Source: Rhodocyclaceae bacterium (lineage in GTDB: Bacteria; Pseudomonadota; Gammaproteobacteria; Burkholderiales; Rhodocyclaceae). From it: DNA of 64,000 nt. The stretch spans positions 218,650-282,649 of the forward strand of contig JAUXXJ010000012.1 in assembly GCA_030681195.1 (NCBI GenBank), given 5' to 3'. Positions 15,918 through 25,588 of this stretch are shown piece after piece. A program made the translations under genes and the position numbers. Position 1 is the stretch's first letter, and each line of letters begins with the position of its first letter. A model generated the notes under the pieces. The model saw only the letters and a list, made by a program, of their open reading frames with translations. It did not search any database and was not told the origin of the DNA.

Positions 15918-17702
15918 TTATGCCGCGTCGTTGTCTGCCCGTGGGGGCAGAACTGCGGGTAAATGCACGCGTACTTCAGCGCCGCCGCCTTGTTCTGCCG
16001 GCAAATTGCTCAGCGTGATGCGGCCACCATGGTCCTCGATGATCTTTTTGACAATCGCCAAGCCAAGACCAGTGCCCTTCGGTTTGGTCGTCACGTAGGG
16101 TTCGAAAGCGCGCGCCAGAATCTCCGGCGGAAAGCCTGGGCCGCCGTCGCGCACGGCCAGCCATGGTCCGCGCGCATCAGTACCGGTGAAAACTTGCACC
16201 TGTGCCGTCTCGCCAGCGCCGACTTTTTCATGCATCGCCTCACCGGCATTCTTGATCAGGTTGTGCAGCACCTGGCGCATCTGGTCGGCATCGGCCTGCA
16301 CATGGGGCAGATCTTCCGTCAGATGTGTCCGGATCGCGGTTGGTCCATCAAGGTAGAGATCGGCCACTTCGTCAATCAGTGCATTGAGATCCAGCGCCAC
16401 TGGCTTGGGCGGTGGCATGCGCGCATAGTCGCGGAAATCATTGACCATGTTTTTCATTGCCTCGACCTGCTCGACAATGGTGCGCGTGGCACGGCCCAAC
16501 ATGGCCGCATCGGTCGGGTTCAGTTTGTCAGCGAGCTTCATCTGCAGACGTTCGGCCGAGAGCTGGATGGGGGTCAGCGGATTCTTGATCTCATGCGCCA
16601 GACGCTGCGCCACTTCGCCCCAGACGGCAGCCCGCTGGGCACTCTCGCGTTCGATCCGCGCCTGTTCGAGCTGGATGGTCATCTCGTTGAACGAGCGCGT
16701 CAGCACACCCAGTTCGTCGTCGGTTTCCAGCACCGCACGTGGCGTCAGGTCGCCCGCCGCCACGGCGCGCGTGCCTTCAGCGAGCATCAGCAGCGGTTTG
16801 GCAAGTCGTGCCGCAAGGAAGAAGGCCAGGGCCAGGGCGACGAACAGGGCCAGCAACAAGGCAAAGGTCAGCGTCAGTGTGTACAAACGCTTCAAGCCGC
16901 TGCGGCCCAGTTGCAATTCCTGATAATCACGGTGGGCCTCTTCGACCAGCGCGGCACTTTGCGTAATGGCAGCGGACACCGGTTGTTCGAGCTGCAAGAT
17001 CTGGGTTTCGCCACTCAGGCGGTAGGAGGTGACCGGCACCAGCGCGCGCACCACCAGCCCGGTAGCGGTATCGCCATCGACGTGGGTGATGCCAGTGCCG
17101 AGGCGTGCCTGGCGCAACTGGCCCATCGAAGGCAGCGCGGGCAGTACGCCCTGCAAATCGCCGCTGCTGTTGGCCACCAGATGACCACTGGTGGTCAGGA
17201 GTTGCAGGGTTTGCACGCCAGATTGTTCGCGCAGGCGGTTGAGCAACACGGGGCCGACCGATGGGGCATCGCTCAGTTCGTAGGCCATGGCCCGCCCTTT
17301 GGCCAGCAGATCAGCCTGCATCGCATCGAGCACGCCACGGCCGAGATCAAGGCCGCCATCCAGCGCTGCCTCGACCCGCACATCGAACCAGGAATCGATG
17401 CTCTTGACGGCAAACTGCATCGACACGGCATACACCAGCACCCCGGGCACGACTGCCATCAAGGCCAGCATCAGCAGGAGGCGCGATTTGAGCTTGGCAC
17501 CAAAAACCCCTTGGCGATATTCGCGAAAAAGATTGCGTACCTGAGTCGCCACGAGGATCAGCAATACCAGCGCTGCCAGGGCACTCATGCCAATCAAGAG
17601 CGGCGTATGGCGGGCGAACAGCGTCGTGTCGGCACTGGCGCTCGCCAGCAGGAACACCAGAACCGCAGACAACCCGGCGGCGACGGCAAGAACGATCTTC
17701 AT
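15918..17702 (-). CDS. ntrY: NtrY-type sensor histidine kinase
   Basis: Membrane kinase of 594 residues that phosphorylates NtrX. There are two N-terminal spans, a further span before a periplasmic region and another at about residue 280 (LTLTFALLLALFVALALAFF). HAMP follows (RLAKPLLMLAEGTRAVAAGDL), then H-box LAHEIKNPLTPIQLSAERL, N-box NLIKNAGEAM, G1 RDGGPGFPP and G2 GTGLGLAIVKKIIEDHGG. The dispersed repeat (residues 492-500, KVGAGETA) directly follows the N-box. Its start overlaps the preceding stop (ATGA). No clear PAS domain is visible. Confidence 0.93.
   Translation of the reverse strand: MKIVLAVAAGLSAVLVFLLASASADTTLFARHTPLLIGMSALAALVLLILVATQVRNLFREYRQGVFGAKLKSRLLLMLALMAVVPGVLVYAVSMQFAVKSIDSWFDVRVEAALDGGLDLGRGVLDAMQADLLAKGRAMAYELSDAPSVGPVLLNRLREQSGVQTLQLLTTSGHLVANSSGDLQGVLPALPSMGQLRQARLGTGITHVDGDTATGLVVRALVPVTSYRLSGETQILQLEQPVSAAITQSAALVEEAHRDYQELQLGRSGLKRLYTLTLTFALLLALFVALALAFFLAARLAKPLLMLAEGTRAVAAGDLTPRAVLETDDELGVLTRSFNEMTIQLEQARIERESAQRAAVWGEVAQRLAHEIKNPLTPIQLSAERLQMKLADKLNPTDAAMLGRATRTIVEQVEAMKNMVNDFRDYARMPPPKPVALDLNALIDEVADLYLDGPTAIRTHLTEDLPHVQADADQMRQVLHNLIKNAGEAMHEKVGAGETAQVQVFTGTDARGPWLAVRDGGPGFPPEILARAFEPYVTTKPKGTGLGLAIVKKIIEDHGGRITLSNLPAEQGGGAEVRVHLPAVLPPRADNDAA
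16204..16227 (+). repeat. dispersed repeat, copy 7 (in ntrY)
   Basis: Exact copy, antisense to ntrY, read as KVGAGETA in the strand-connecting loop after the N-box of the ATPase domain. Confidence 0.9.
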
Positions 17703-18280
17703 TTATCGATCGCCACGAATTCCCATCGATACGCCCTCGCCTCGACGCGCCAGTCGCGATCGGCCAAGGCATCGACCTGTAGCGGCTTGGGCAACTGCTC
17801 GTGATCCATGGAAAGCCGCACGGCCGCAAGGTAGATTTCACCCGCCCGCAGTTGCCCCTTATCCACCACATGCAGCCGGGCAACCCGCCCGAGACTCGCC
17901 AAAACCTCGTCCAGCGACTCGAAGTTCTGGTGCAGTCCGTTGATCGAGAGGCGGTACTGGCGCGTCAGCGCCTGATAGGTAAGGCGATAGTTCAAGACGC
18001 GTCCGGCGATGTGCTCATCCACCCAGTACTTGCGTTTTCTCTCCAAGGTGAACTCAAGACGGAAATTGAGCGGTACACCGCGACTAACCGCTTCTTCCAA
18101 CCGTGCGCCCAACTGAATTTTGAAGCGCGCCGTGAGCGCCTGCCCCTGCTCATCCGGCACCAATTGTGCCTGCTCCGGCTCGATGCTGCCCGCCAGCACG
18201 GCACCCACGCACAGGCTCGCCACCAAGCCCAGCAAGGGCCTAAGCAGTTTTCTCCAGCAGGGCGTAATAGAAACCATCAT
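17699..18280 (-). CDS. DUF4390 family secreted protein
   Basis: A 193-residue protein with a hydrophobic signal ([19 protein letters not shown]). The DUF4390 core follows, from EQAQLVPDEQGQALTARFKI to YRWEFVAIDK, rich in beta strands and including LNFRLEFTLERKRKYW. Its molecular function is unknown. The family is nearly always encoded between rsmB and ntrY in betaproteobacteria, as here. I chose the start pair ATG 18280/18277, which overlaps the rsmB end by about 40 bases. Its stop overlaps the ntrY start. An export or envelope role next to a membrane kinase is an inference from position. Confidence 0.85.
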   Translation of the reverse strand: MMVSITPCWRKLLRPLLGLVASLCVGAVLAGSIEPEQAQLVPDEQGQALTARFKIQLGARLEEAVSRGVPLNFRLEFTLERKRKYWVDEHIAGRVLNYRLTYQALTRQYRLSINGLHQNFESLDEVLASLGRVARLHVVDKGQLRAGEIYLAAVRLSMDHEQLPKPLQVDALADRDWRVEARAYRWEFVAIDK

Positions 18281-19466
18281 GTGTCGCCGAGGGCAATAGT
18301 TGTAATTCCAAGGCTGCGCTGCCAGTTGGCAAGCGATGCGCATCGGGGTGACGCGCCACGAAGGCCCGCACCTGCTCGCCATTCTCGGCGGGAAACACCG
18401 AGCAGGTGGCATAGAGCATTTTGCCACCTGGAGACAGTAGCGGCCACAAAGCATCGAGAATTCGCGCCTGCGTCTGTGCGAAACCCGCCACATCGGCCGG
18501 GCGGCGCAACCACTTGATATCGGGATGACGACGGACGACGCCCGACGCCGAACAGGGCACATCGGCGAGGATGCGGTCAAACGATCGACCGTTCCACCAG
18601 GTCGCCGGCTGGCCAGCATCACCCACTTTGACGGTGGCCGAAAGCCCCAGCCGATCCAGATTTTCCGCGATGCGTCGTGCCCGCGTGGCATCCAGTTCCA
18701 GCGCGGTCAGGTCAAGATCGGCCAGCTCCAGCAGATGGCTGGTCTTGCCCCCAGGTGCCGCACAGGCATCGAGGACGCGCAAGCCATCCCGCACATCGAG
18801 CAAGCGGGCCGCGTGCTGGGCGCCCCAGTCCTGAACCGACACCTGGCCTTCCTTGAAGCCGGGAATGCGCTCGACCGGCAGCGGCTTGTCGAGCAAGATC
18901 GCTGCCTCGCCCAGGCGCTGGCCGGAAAAGTTGGCGGTGACAGGGCGACGGCGATTCAAGCGCAGGCACATCGGTGGATGCGTATTGCCCGCCGCCGCGA
19001 TGGCCTGCCACTGTTCGGGGTGGGCCGCGCGCAGCGCATCAAGCCACCAGTGCGGATGGCGCCAACGGGCGACATCATCGGCCTCCGCAGCGGCCAGCAA
19101 GCGCTCGCGCTGACGCAGGAAATTGCGCAACACCGCGTTCACCAAGCCTTTGAAGCGCTTGCCAGCGGCAGTCACCGCCTGATCGACCAGCGTATGCGCT
19201 TCCTCGGGACGCCGTTCGACACGGGCCAGCGCCACCAGCAGCAGCGCATGCGTGGGCATGTCATCGAGTGGTTTTTGCAGTAACTGGCCGAGCAGAAAAT
19301 CGCCGCGCCCAGAGTCACGCAGCGCCGTAAAGCTCAGGTCCAGTGCCGCCGGCCGGAGCGCCGCATCGAGTTTGGCCAGCCACGCATCCGGTGTGCGGCC
19401 CGCCAGGACAGCGGCCAAACCTTCGGCGGCAGCCGCCAGGGCGCGGGAAAGTGGTGGGTTGTTCAA
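18240..19466 (-). CDS. rsmB: 16S rRNA (cytosine-967-C5)-methyltransferase
   Basis: S-adenosylmethionine-dependent methylation of 16S rRNA C967. The 408-residue protein has an N-terminal NusB-like helical domain followed by the methyltransferase fold. SAM motif [17 protein letters not shown], then [17 protein letters not shown] and motif [20 protein letters not shown] with its cysteine are visible. [14 protein letters not shown] supplies the second catalytic cysteine. I choose the TTG at 19466, which overlaps the fmt stop as TTGA. The open frame upstream of it only overlaps fmt in another frame. Confidence 0.94.
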   Translation of the reverse strand: MNNPPLSRALAAAAEGLAAVLAGRTPDAWLAKLDAALRPAALDLSFTALRDSGRGDFLLGQLLQKPLDDMPTHALLLVALARVERRPEEAHTLVDQAVTAAGKRFKGLVNAVLRNFLRQRERLLAAAEADDVARWRHPHWWLDALRAAHPEQWQAIAAAGNTHPPMCLRLNRRRPVTANFSGQRLGEAAILLDKPLPVERIPGFKEGQVSVQDWGAQHAARLLDVRDGLRVLDACAAPGGKTSHLLELADLDLTALELDATRARRIAENLDRLGLSATVKVGDAGQPATWWNGRSFDRILADVPCSASGVVRRHPDIKWLRRPADVAGFAQTQARILDALWPLLSPGGKMLYATCSVFPAENGEQVRAFVARHPDAHRLPTGSAALELQLLPSATHDGFYYALLEKTA

Positions 19467-20386
19467 TGGGTGCCGAAGCGTTGGCCAAGCACCAGCGGGA
19501 AGCCGGCCAAAAAGTCGGCGCTGGCGAGACGGCGCCCCCCCGGCTTTTGCAGTTCGGTCAGCCGCAAGGCACCCTCTCCGCAAGCCACGGTAATGCCCGC
19601 AGGGGCGACGGCAAGGATTTCGCCGGGTTGCCCGCTGCCTGCGGCAAGTTGCGCGCGCCAGAGCTTGAGGGTGGCCTCCCCCAGGGGGGTGGTGCAGCCA
19701 GGGAAGGGATCGAAGGCGCGGATGCGCCGCTCGATGGTGATAGCCGGCTGTGTCCAGTCAATGGCGGCTTCGGCCTTGTCGATCTTGCTCGCGTAGGTGA
19801 CGCCATCAACCGGTTGCTGGACTGGCTTGAGTGAATCGAGGCGCTGCAAGGCGTCGACAATCAGCCGTCCGCCCTGTTCAGCCAGCCGGTCATGCAAACC
19901 AGCCGCCGTCTCGCCAGCGCCGACTTTTAGCGACTCCACCAGCAGCATCGGCCCGGTATCGAGTCCTGCTTCCATCTGCATGATGGTGACGCCAGTTTCG
20001 GCATCGCCCGCTTCCAGACAACGCTGAATCGGCGCCGCGCCGCGCCAACGCGGCAGGAGCGAAGCATGGATATTGAGGCAGCCGTGCTTGGGGATGTCGA
20101 GTACCGCCTGCGGCAGGATTAACCCATAGGCAGCGACCACCAGTACGTCGGGGGCGGCATCAATCAAGGGCTGATGCGTGGCCGGGTCGCGCAGCTTTTC
20201 CGGCTGATGCACGGGGATGCCGTGGGCCAGTGCTACCTGCTTGACCGGGCTGGCCACCAGTTTCTGGCCGCGTCCGGCGGGGCGGTCGGGCTGCGTGAGC
20301 ACCAGGGGAATGTCAAAGCCGGCAGCCAGCAGCGCACGCAGCGCAACGGCGGCAAACTCGGGGGTACCTGCAAAGGCGACTTTCAT
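19463..20386 (-). CDS. fmt: methionyl-tRNA formyltransferase
   Basis: Formylates initiator Met-tRNA using 10-formyltetrahydrofolate. The 307-residue protein has [18 protein letters not shown], the folate-site motif [20 protein letters not shown] and [17 protein letters not shown]. The C-terminal OB-like domain runs from the linker after [15 protein letters not shown]. It carries two copies of the dispersed repeat: residues 153-161 (KVGAGETA) and 284-292 (RLASADF). From memory, both occupy the places of ITAEDTSGT and AMSAQDL in E. coli Fmt with no length change. The ATG at 20386 lies 4 bases after the def stop. Confidence 0.96.
   Translation of the reverse strand: MKVAFAGTPEFAAVALRALLAAGFDIPLVLTQPDRPAGRGQKLVASPVKQVALAHGIPVHQPEKLRDPATHQPLIDAAPDVLVVAAYGLILPQAVLDIPKHGCLNIHASLLPRWRGAAPIQRCLEAGDAETGVTIMQMEAGLDTGPMLLVESLKVGAGETAAGLHDRLAEQGGRLIVDALQRLDSLKPVQQPVDGVTYASKIDKAEAAIDWTQPAITIERRIRAFDPFPGCTTPLGEATLKLWRAQLAAGSGQPGEILAVAPAGITVACGEGALRLTELQKPGGRRLASADFLAGFPLVLGQRFGTH
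19510..19533 (-). repeat. dispersed repeat, copy 8 (in fmt, C-terminal)
   Basis: Exact copy in gene sense, with one extra A before it. It is read in fmt as RLASADF, close to the sequence many Fmt proteins have at this place. Confidence 0.9.
19905..19928 (+). repeat. dispersed repeat, copy 9 (in fmt, central)
   Basis: Exact copy in the opposite orientation to copy 8, within the same gene and 372 bases away. It is read as KVGAGETA. Confidence 0.9.
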
Positions 20387-20390
20387 GATG

Positions 20391-20894
20391 TCAAACGGCA
20401 ATCTTCGCCTGCTTCGCCAGTCTTGCCTTGATACGCGATAACTTCAGGCGGGAGAGGTATTCGACAAATACCTTGCCATCGAGATGATCAATCTCGTGTT
20501 GCAGGCAGATCGCCAACAAGCCATCGGCTTCAAGCTCAAAGGGCTCGCCTTCCATGTCGAGCGCACGCACCTTGACGCGCTCGCTGCGCGTCACTGTCTC
20601 GTAGATACCGGGCACCGACAGGCAACCTTCTTCACCCACGCACTCGCCCTCGCGCCAAAGGATTTCTGGATTGATGAAGGCCTTGAGCTGCGATTTGTCT
20701 TCGGAGACATCCAGCACCAGCACACGCTGATGCACATCCACCTGGGTGGCGGCAAGGCCAATGCCCGGTGCGGTGTACATGGTCTCGGCCATGTCGGTGA
20801 CCAACTGGCGAATGCCGGCATCAACGGCCGTCACCGGCTTGGCTTGGGTATGGAGACGGGGGTCGGGATACCGCAATATGGGCAATAGGGCCAT
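20391..20894 (-). CDS. def: peptide deformylase
   Basis: Removes the formyl group from nascent proteins and is a metal-dependent hydrolase of 167 residues. The three family motifs are present: [17 protein letters not shown] with the metal cysteine, and [13 protein letters not shown] with two metal histidines and the catalytic glutamate. The ATG at 20894 gives [15 protein letters not shown], the standard opening. It leads the leftward def-fmt-rsmB-DUF4390-ntrYX-trkAH run. The 86 bases up to the divergent LysM gene must hold both promoters. Confidence 0.97.
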   Translation of the reverse strand: MALLPILRYPDPRLHTQAKPVTAVDAGIRQLVTDMAETMYTAPGIGLAATQVDVHQRVLVLDVSEDKSQLKAFINPEILWREGECVGEEGCLSVPGIYETVTRSERVKVRALDMEGEPFELEADGLLAICLQHEIDHLDGKVFVEYLSRLKLSRIKARLAKQAKIAV

Positions 20895-20980
20895 GAAAGA
20901 TCGCTTTAACGGGTTGATGCGGGTGGAATTTGGGGGCAAAATCGGCAGACCTCGGATCGAGGTGTCCGGAGTCCTGACTT

Positions 20981-22009
20981 ATGAAGCCCATTATATTCGC
21001 GCTCATTTTGAGTTTATCAACCGCCAGCTTTGCGCAGCATGCGGCCACGCCTCCGCTCGAAATTGCCGCCGATGCGCCCGAGCGCCACATCGTCGTGCCC
21101 GGCGACACGCTGTGGGGAATCGCCGCCAAGTTCCTCAAGGACCCCTTCCGCTGGCCCGAGTTGTGGAAGATGAACGCCGAGCAGGTCAAGAACCCGCATC
21201 GCATCTACCCCGGTCAGGTGGTTATTCTCGACATGAGTGGCGATCAGCCGCAACTCAAGCTCGGTATCGTCAAGCTTGGGCCGCAAGTGCACTCACAGCC
21301 GATTTCAAAGGAGATCCCGGCCATCTCCCCGCAGGCCATTGAGCCCTTCCTGTCGCAGCCGCTGGTGATCGATGCCGCCGGTTTCGATCAAGCACCGCGC
21401 ATCGTCGCTCCCCAGGAAAACCGCGTGTACACCGGTAGCGGCGATCAGATCTATGTCAGCGGCGCCGACCCGCAGGTGAAATCCTGGCAGATTTTCCGTC
21501 CCGGCAAACCCTTCGTCGATCCCGACAGCAAAGAGGTGTTGGGCCTCGAAGCGATCTTCCTCGGCAACGCCCGTGCGCTCAGCGAGTCGGCCGAAGGCAT
21601 CACGACCATGGAGATCACCAGCGTCAAACAGGAAATTGGTCGCGGTGACCGTCTCGTCCCTGCCGGTCGTCCCGAGATTGCCAGCTACATGCCCCGTCTG
21701 CCCACCCAGGACATTCAGGGCCGTATCCTGACCCTGTATGGCGGCGTCGGCGAAGGCGGGCGTCACTCGATCGTTTCGCTCTCGCGCGGCAAGCTTGACG
21801 GCCTTGAGATGGGCCATGTGCTGGCGATCTATCGCGCCGGCGCGGCCGTGACCAACCGTTTCGAGGATGGCAAGCCACAGACCCACCAGCTCCCCGACGA
21901 ACGTTACGGTTTGGTCTTCATCTTCCGCGTGTTCGACCGCGTGTCTTACGCGCTCGTGATGGATGCCGCACGGTCGGTGGTACCGGGCGACAAGGTACGC
22001 AAACCCTAA
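20981..22009 (+). CDS. secreted LysM-domain protein
   Basis: A 342-residue exported protein with a signal peptide (KPIIFALILSLSTASFAQHA). One LysM repeat lies at about residues 35-85 (HIVVPGDTLWGIAAKFLKD, then ELWKMNAEQVKNPHRIYPGQ), which binds peptidoglycan. A long C-terminal region of unknown fold follows, with VYTGSGDQIYVSG and GRILTLYGGVGEGGRHSIVSL. The family is regularly found just before dprA and divergent from def in this group. The role is probably cell-wall attachment. A short run of 6 bases separates it from dprA. Confidence 0.9.
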   Translation: MKPIIFALILSLSTASFAQHAATPPLEIAADAPERHIVVPGDTLWGIAAKFLKDPFRWPELWKMNAEQVKNPHRIYPGQVVILDMSGDQPQLKLGIVKLGPQVHSQPISKEIPAISPQAIEPFLSQPLVIDAAGFDQAPRIVAPQENRVYTGSGDQIYVSGADPQVKSWQIFRPGKPFVDPDSKEVLGLEAIFLGNARALSESAEGITTMEITSVKQEIGRGDRLVPAGRPEIASYMPRLPTQDIQGRILTLYGGVGEGGRHSIVSLSRGKLDGLEMGHVLAIYRAGAAVTNRFEDGKPQTHQLPDERYGLVFIFRVFDRVSYALVMDAARSVVPGDKVRKP

Positions 22010-22015
22010 ATTGAA

Positions 22016-23107
22016 TTGAGCAACACGGCACTCGCCGCCTGGCTGCGGCTGACCCTGATTCCCGGCATCGGCGGCGAGACGCAGCGTCAGCTGCTCAAGG
22101 TATTTTCCGATCCCGAAGCAATCTTTGCGGCCACGCCTTCAGCCTTGCGCGGTGCCCTTGGTGGTGGCATGGTCGAGCGCCTGCTCACGCATGACTGTGC
22201 CAAGGAGATCGACGCTGCGCTGGACTGGGCGACGCAAGCGGGGAATCACCTGCTAACCCTCGCCGATACGGAATATCCGCAGGCACTACTGACCGCCGCC
22301 GACCCGCCCATCCTGCTCTATGTCAAAGGCGAGGTCGCGTGGCTCAACCGTCCGGCTTGCGCCATCGTTGGCAGCCGCAATGCCACGAAGCAGGGCGAAG
22401 CCAATGCCGAAGCCTTCGCCAGCGCGTTGTCTTCAGCCGGCTTGACCATCATCAGCGGATTGGCCGCCGGCATCGATGCGGCTGCCCATCGTGGTTCGCT
22501 CGGTGGCGCACTGGCCGGCAAAGCATCCACCGTCGCGGTGATCGGCACCGGCATCGACCGCATCTATCCGGCACGCAATGAAGGTCTGGCGCGCGAGATT
22601 GCGGCACACGGCACAATCATCAGCGAATTTCCCCTCGGCACACCGCCGCTGGCCGCCAACTTCCCACGCCGCAATCGACTGATTGCCGGCATGGCGCGTG
22701 GCTGCCTGGTAGTGGAAGCGGCCAAGCAGAGCGGTTCATTGATCACAGCACGACTGGCGGCAGAAGCCGGGCGCGAGGTCTTCGCCATTCCCGGCTCGAT
22801 TCACTCGCCACAGTCGAAAGGCTGTCATGCGCTCATCAAACAGGGCGCCAAACTGGTCGAATCGGCGCAGGATATCCTTGAGGAACTGCGCTGGGAGCAT
22901 GTGGTCAATCCAGCGGCCATCGCATCCGTGCGCGAAGCCGAAACCGATCCGATCCTCATCGCGCTCGGCGGCGACCCCTGCGATCTCGACACGTTGGCAC
23001 AGCGTACCGGTCTTGCGGCCGATGGCCTGTTGGCACAATTGCTGCCGCTCGAACTGGACGGACGCGTTGCCCAGTTGCCCGGTGGGCGCTATCAACGGCT
23101 GAACTGA
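22016..23107 (+). CDS. dprA: DNA-processing protein DprA
   Basis: Binds incoming single-stranded DNA and loads RecA during natural transformation. The 363-residue protein has an N-terminal helical part, then the Rossmann-like DprA core with AIVGSRNATKQGEANAEAF, IISGLAAGIDAAAHRG, VAVIGTGIDRIYPARN and ISEFPLGTPPLAANFPRRNR. A winged-helix domain ends the protein. The start is TTG at 22016, 6 bases after the LysM stop, since no ATG or GTG fits. dprA is nearly universal in proteobacteria, so it alone does not prove competence. It does bear on the uptake-sequence idea for the dispersed repeat. Confidence 0.94.
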   Translation: MSNTALAAWLRLTLIPGIGGETQRQLLKVFSDPEAIFAATPSALRGALGGGMVERLLTHDCAKEIDAALDWATQAGNHLLTLADTEYPQALLTAADPPILLYVKGEVAWLNRPACAIVGSRNATKQGEANAEAFASALSSAGLTIISGLAAGIDAAAHRGSLGGALAGKASTVAVIGTGIDRIYPARNEGLAREIAAHGTIISEFPLGTPPLAANFPRRNRLIAGMARGCLVVEAAKQSGSLITARLAAEAGREVFAIPGSIHSPQSKGCHALIKQGAKLVESAQDILEELRWEHVVNPAAIASVREAETDPILIALGGDPCDLDTLAQRTGLAADGLLAQLLPLELDGRVAQLPGGRYQRLN

Positions 23108-23113
23108 GGCAAT

Positions 23114-23142
23114 AAAAAACCCGGCCGGGGCCGGGTTTTTTA
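23114..23142. terminator. bidirectional rho-independent terminator
   Basis: A run of A, then CCCGGCC, a two-base loop and GGCCGGG followed by a run of T. It is perfectly symmetric and serves both the rightward dprA and the leftward cytochrome gene, which converge here. Confidence 0.92.
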
Positions 23143-23157
23143 TGGTGCGAAGCCAAA

Positions 23158-23469
23158 TTACTTGGCGCCAGCGAGAATCCACTTGACCATGGTGTCTATG
23201 TCCGCATCCTTGACGGCTGCGTTCGGGGGCATCGGCACTTGGCCCCAAGTTCCCGTGCCACCCTTCTTGATCTTCTCGGCAAGCAGCTTGGGGGCGCCCG
23301 CGTTGCCCGCGTACTTCTTGGCGACTTCCTGGTAGGACGGACCGACCAGCTTCTTGTCGACAGCGTGACAGGCCATGCAGTTGCTCTTGGTAGCCAGATC
23401 CTTGCTGGCCATGGCGGGGGCAGAGATCATCACGCCGGCGGCGATCAGGGCAGTAGCGATAATTTTCAT
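23158..23469 (-). CDS. class I monohaem cytochrome c (c551/c552-like)
   Basis: A 103-residue periplasmic electron carrier. Signal peptide MKIIATALIAAGVMISAPAMA is followed by haem-binding CMACH (CNMACHAVDKKLVGPSYQEVA region) with cysteine, cysteine and histidine. The distal methionine is in QVPMPPNAAV. The ATG at 23469 has GAGGAA 7 bases upstream and gives a clean signal peptide. It probably donates electrons to a terminal oxidase or reductase encoded elsewhere, as none is in the window. Confidence 0.92.
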   Translation of the reverse strand: MKIIATALIAAGVMISAPAMASKDLATKSNCMACHAVDKKLVGPSYQEVAKKYAGNAGAPKLLAEKIKKGGTGTWGQVPMPPNAAVKDADIDTMVKWILAGAK

Positions 23470-23524
23470 GGGATTCCTCATTTTGCTAGGTTGGTGTATG
23501 TGGCTGAAAATTTGAGCCGTGAGT

Positions 23525-25525
23525 CTAGCGGAAATCCCGCCCCTGCAAAACCCCCGCAAGTTCGTGGAAATCAGCCACCGGCATGAGGCAATTAACGCCG
23601 CGGCACACCCAGGCGTTGACATGGGGAGATTCCGGCTTGGCCAGACTCGGCGGTAAACCAGCCAATCCATTCGGTAGCAGCAGGATCAGCGCCCGTGTCT
23701 TCAAGCGTCTACCCCAGTCGGCCACGGCCGCTTCCGGACCACGCAGGATGACCATCGACGGCGGTTCGATCGCTTCCGCCAGCGCTTCCGCCAGCGTCGC
23801 AAAACCACCCGGCTGACGCCGCATCAGCGGCATGAACAGTTCAACGGTACGGCGTGCCGCATCGAGGTAGCGCACCTCGCCGAGCAGATGGCCGAGGCGT
23901 TGTAAGGCCTGCGCCGCGACCCCGTTGCCGGCTGGCAGGGCGTTGTCATGGCCGGTCTTGGGCCGCTGGATCAGTTGCTCATGGTCATGCGCGGTGAAGA
24001 AAAAGCCGCCGTGTTCGGCGTCCTCGAAGTGCGTCAGCAGGGCATCGGCGACCTGTTGGGCAAAGACAAGGTCTTCTGGGCGATAGCCGGCCTGCAGGCG
24101 CTCCAGCAGCGCGGACAGCAGAAAGGCGTAATCGTCGAGATAGCCGGGCAAGTGGTCGGTCGTCCACAGCCTGCCGCCGCCGTTGCCGTCTCTCCAGCGC
24201 CGACTTTTGAGTTCATCAAGCGCCCGTGTCGCCGGTGCCAGCCAGTCTTCTCGTGCAAACACCCGCGCCGCATGCACCAGCCCTTCGATCATCAGCGCGT
24301 TCCAGCTGGTGAGAATCTTGTCGTCGCGGCCGGGGCGGACGCGTTGCTCCCGCGCGGCAAACAGCTTGGCACGCGCGGCTTCGCGCAGATCGCGCTCACC
24401 CTCTGCCAGCGGCGCAGCCACCTTGAGATGCCAGTGGTGGCCCTCGAAATTGGGCCGCTGATCGAGCCCCCAGTGCCGTCCCGCCAACGCCGACTCTTCG
24501 GGCGTCAGCAAGCGCGCCACCTCGGCACGATCCCAGACGTAGAACTTGCCTTCCTCACCCTCCGAATCGGCATCGAGCGCCGCATAAAAGGCCCCTGCCG
24601 GGTCGGTCATTTCGCGCTGTAACCAACCAACGATCCCTTCGGCCACCCGGCGAAAATCGTCCTCGCCGGTCAGCGCCCAGGCATCGGCATAGAGGCCGAG
24701 CAACGGCCCGTTGTCATACAGCATCTTTTCGAAGTGCGGAATTTCCCAGCGTTCATCCACGCTGTAGCGGCAGAAACCGCCGCCCAGTTGGTCATGGATA
24801 CCGCCGGCCGCCATGCAGCGCAGTGTGCGCAAGGCGGCTTCACGAGCGGGCGCATCCGCCGTCTGTTGCAACAGGAAAGCCAGATCGGTTGGATGCGGAA
24901 ATTTCGGTGCCCCGCCAAATCCCCCGTCCTCACGATCGAAACTGCCGATCAGGAGCGCACGGAGCGCCTGGATCGGCGCCCCATCAAGCGCGACGGGCGA
25001 GCCACTGACAGGCACCGTGCGCGTCAGTGCGCCGAGTACTTCGCGGTTCTGCGCCTCAATATCCGCACGCTTGCTGCGCCAGGCAGCGGCCACCTGCTCA
25101 CACAATCCGGCGAAACCGGGCAGGCCGTAACGGGCTTCCCTCGGGAAGTAGGTGCCGCCATGGAAAGGCGTGCCATCGGGCGACAGAAACATTGTCAGCG
25201 GCCAGCCGCCGTGGCGACCGGTGATCATCTGGTGGGCCGTCTGGTAGATCTGATCAAGGTCGGGCCGCTCTTCACGGTCGACCTTGATATTGACGAAATG
25301 GCGATTCATCACCGCCGCCACACTGTCATCCTCGAAGGATTCGTGGGCCATCACATGGCACCAGTGGCAGGCCGAGTAGCCGATGGACAGCAGGATCGGT
25401 TTGTCCTGCTCGCGCGCCAGTGTGAGCGCCGGCTCACCCCAAGGCTGCCAGGCAACGGGGTTGTCAGCGTGTTGCCGCAGATAGGGCGAGGTTTCTCCCG
25501 CCAGGGTATTGCGCAGATCGGGCAT
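23525..25525 (-). CDS. DUF255 thioredoxin-fold protein (YyaL-like)
   Basis: A 666-residue protein of the family that joins an N-terminal thioredoxin-like domain to an alpha/alpha six-barrel like those of N-acylglucosamine epimerases. The thioredoxin part has [15 protein letters not shown] with a CxxC pair and [19 protein letters not shown]. The barrel contains [20 protein letters not shown] and [15 protein letters not shown]. The start is ATG 25525 ([20 protein letters not shown]). A perfect-type repeat copy encodes residues 439-447 (KSRRWRDG), and a diverged copy encodes 342-350. The enzymatic role is unknown. Confidence 0.9.
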   Translation of the reverse strand: MPDLRNTLAGETSPYLRQHADNPVAWQPWGEPALTLAREQDKPILLSIGYSACHWCHVMAHESFEDDSVAAVMNRHFVNIKVDREERPDLDQIYQTAHQMITGRHGGWPLTMFLSPDGTPFHGGTYFPREARYGLPGFAGLCEQVAAAWRSKRADIEAQNREVLGALTRTVPVSGSPVALDGAPIQALRALLIGSFDREDGGFGGAPKFPHPTDLAFLLQQTADAPAREAALRTLRCMAAGGIHDQLGGGFCRYSVDERWEIPHFEKMLYDNGPLLGLYADAWALTGEDDFRRVAEGIVGWLQREMTDPAGAFYAALDADSEGEEGKFYVWDRAEVARLLTPEESALAGRHWGLDQRPNFEGHHWHLKVAAPLAEGERDLREAARAKLFAAREQRVRPGRDDKILTSWNALMIEGLVHAARVFAREDWLAPATRALDELKSRRWRDGNGGGRLWTTDHLPGYLDDYAFLLSALLERLQAGYRPEDLVFAQQVADALLTHFEDAEHGGFFFTAHDHEQLIQRPKTGHDNALPAGNGVAAQALQRLGHLLGEVRYLDAARRTVELFMPLMRRQPGGFATLAEALAEAIEPPSMVILRGPEAAVADWGRRLKTRALILLLPNGLAGLPPSLAKPESPHVNAWVCRGVNCLMPVADFHELAGVLQGRDFR
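24186..24209 (+). repeat. dispersed repeat, copy 10 (in DUF255 gene)
   Basis: One mismatch to the consensus. It lies antisense and is read as KSRRWRDG, so a third reading frame is used here. Confidence 0.87.
24475..24498 (+). repeat. dispersed repeat, diverged copy 11 (in DUF255 gene)
   Basis: Three mismatches (CCCGCC, CCAACG, ACTCTT) to the consensus, in the same gene and orientation as copy 10. It could be a decaying copy or one still forming. Confidence 0.6.
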
Positions 25526-25588
25526 GGTCGGCCTCCACTCGGGAACCCCGACTATACCCGACAATTTCAATCAACTTATTTCAGCCCA

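Noticed and set aside
15963..17804. Open frame of over 600 codons opposite ntrY
   Set aside because: Antisense shadow. NtrY on the minus strand has all histidine-kinase motifs and operon overlaps.
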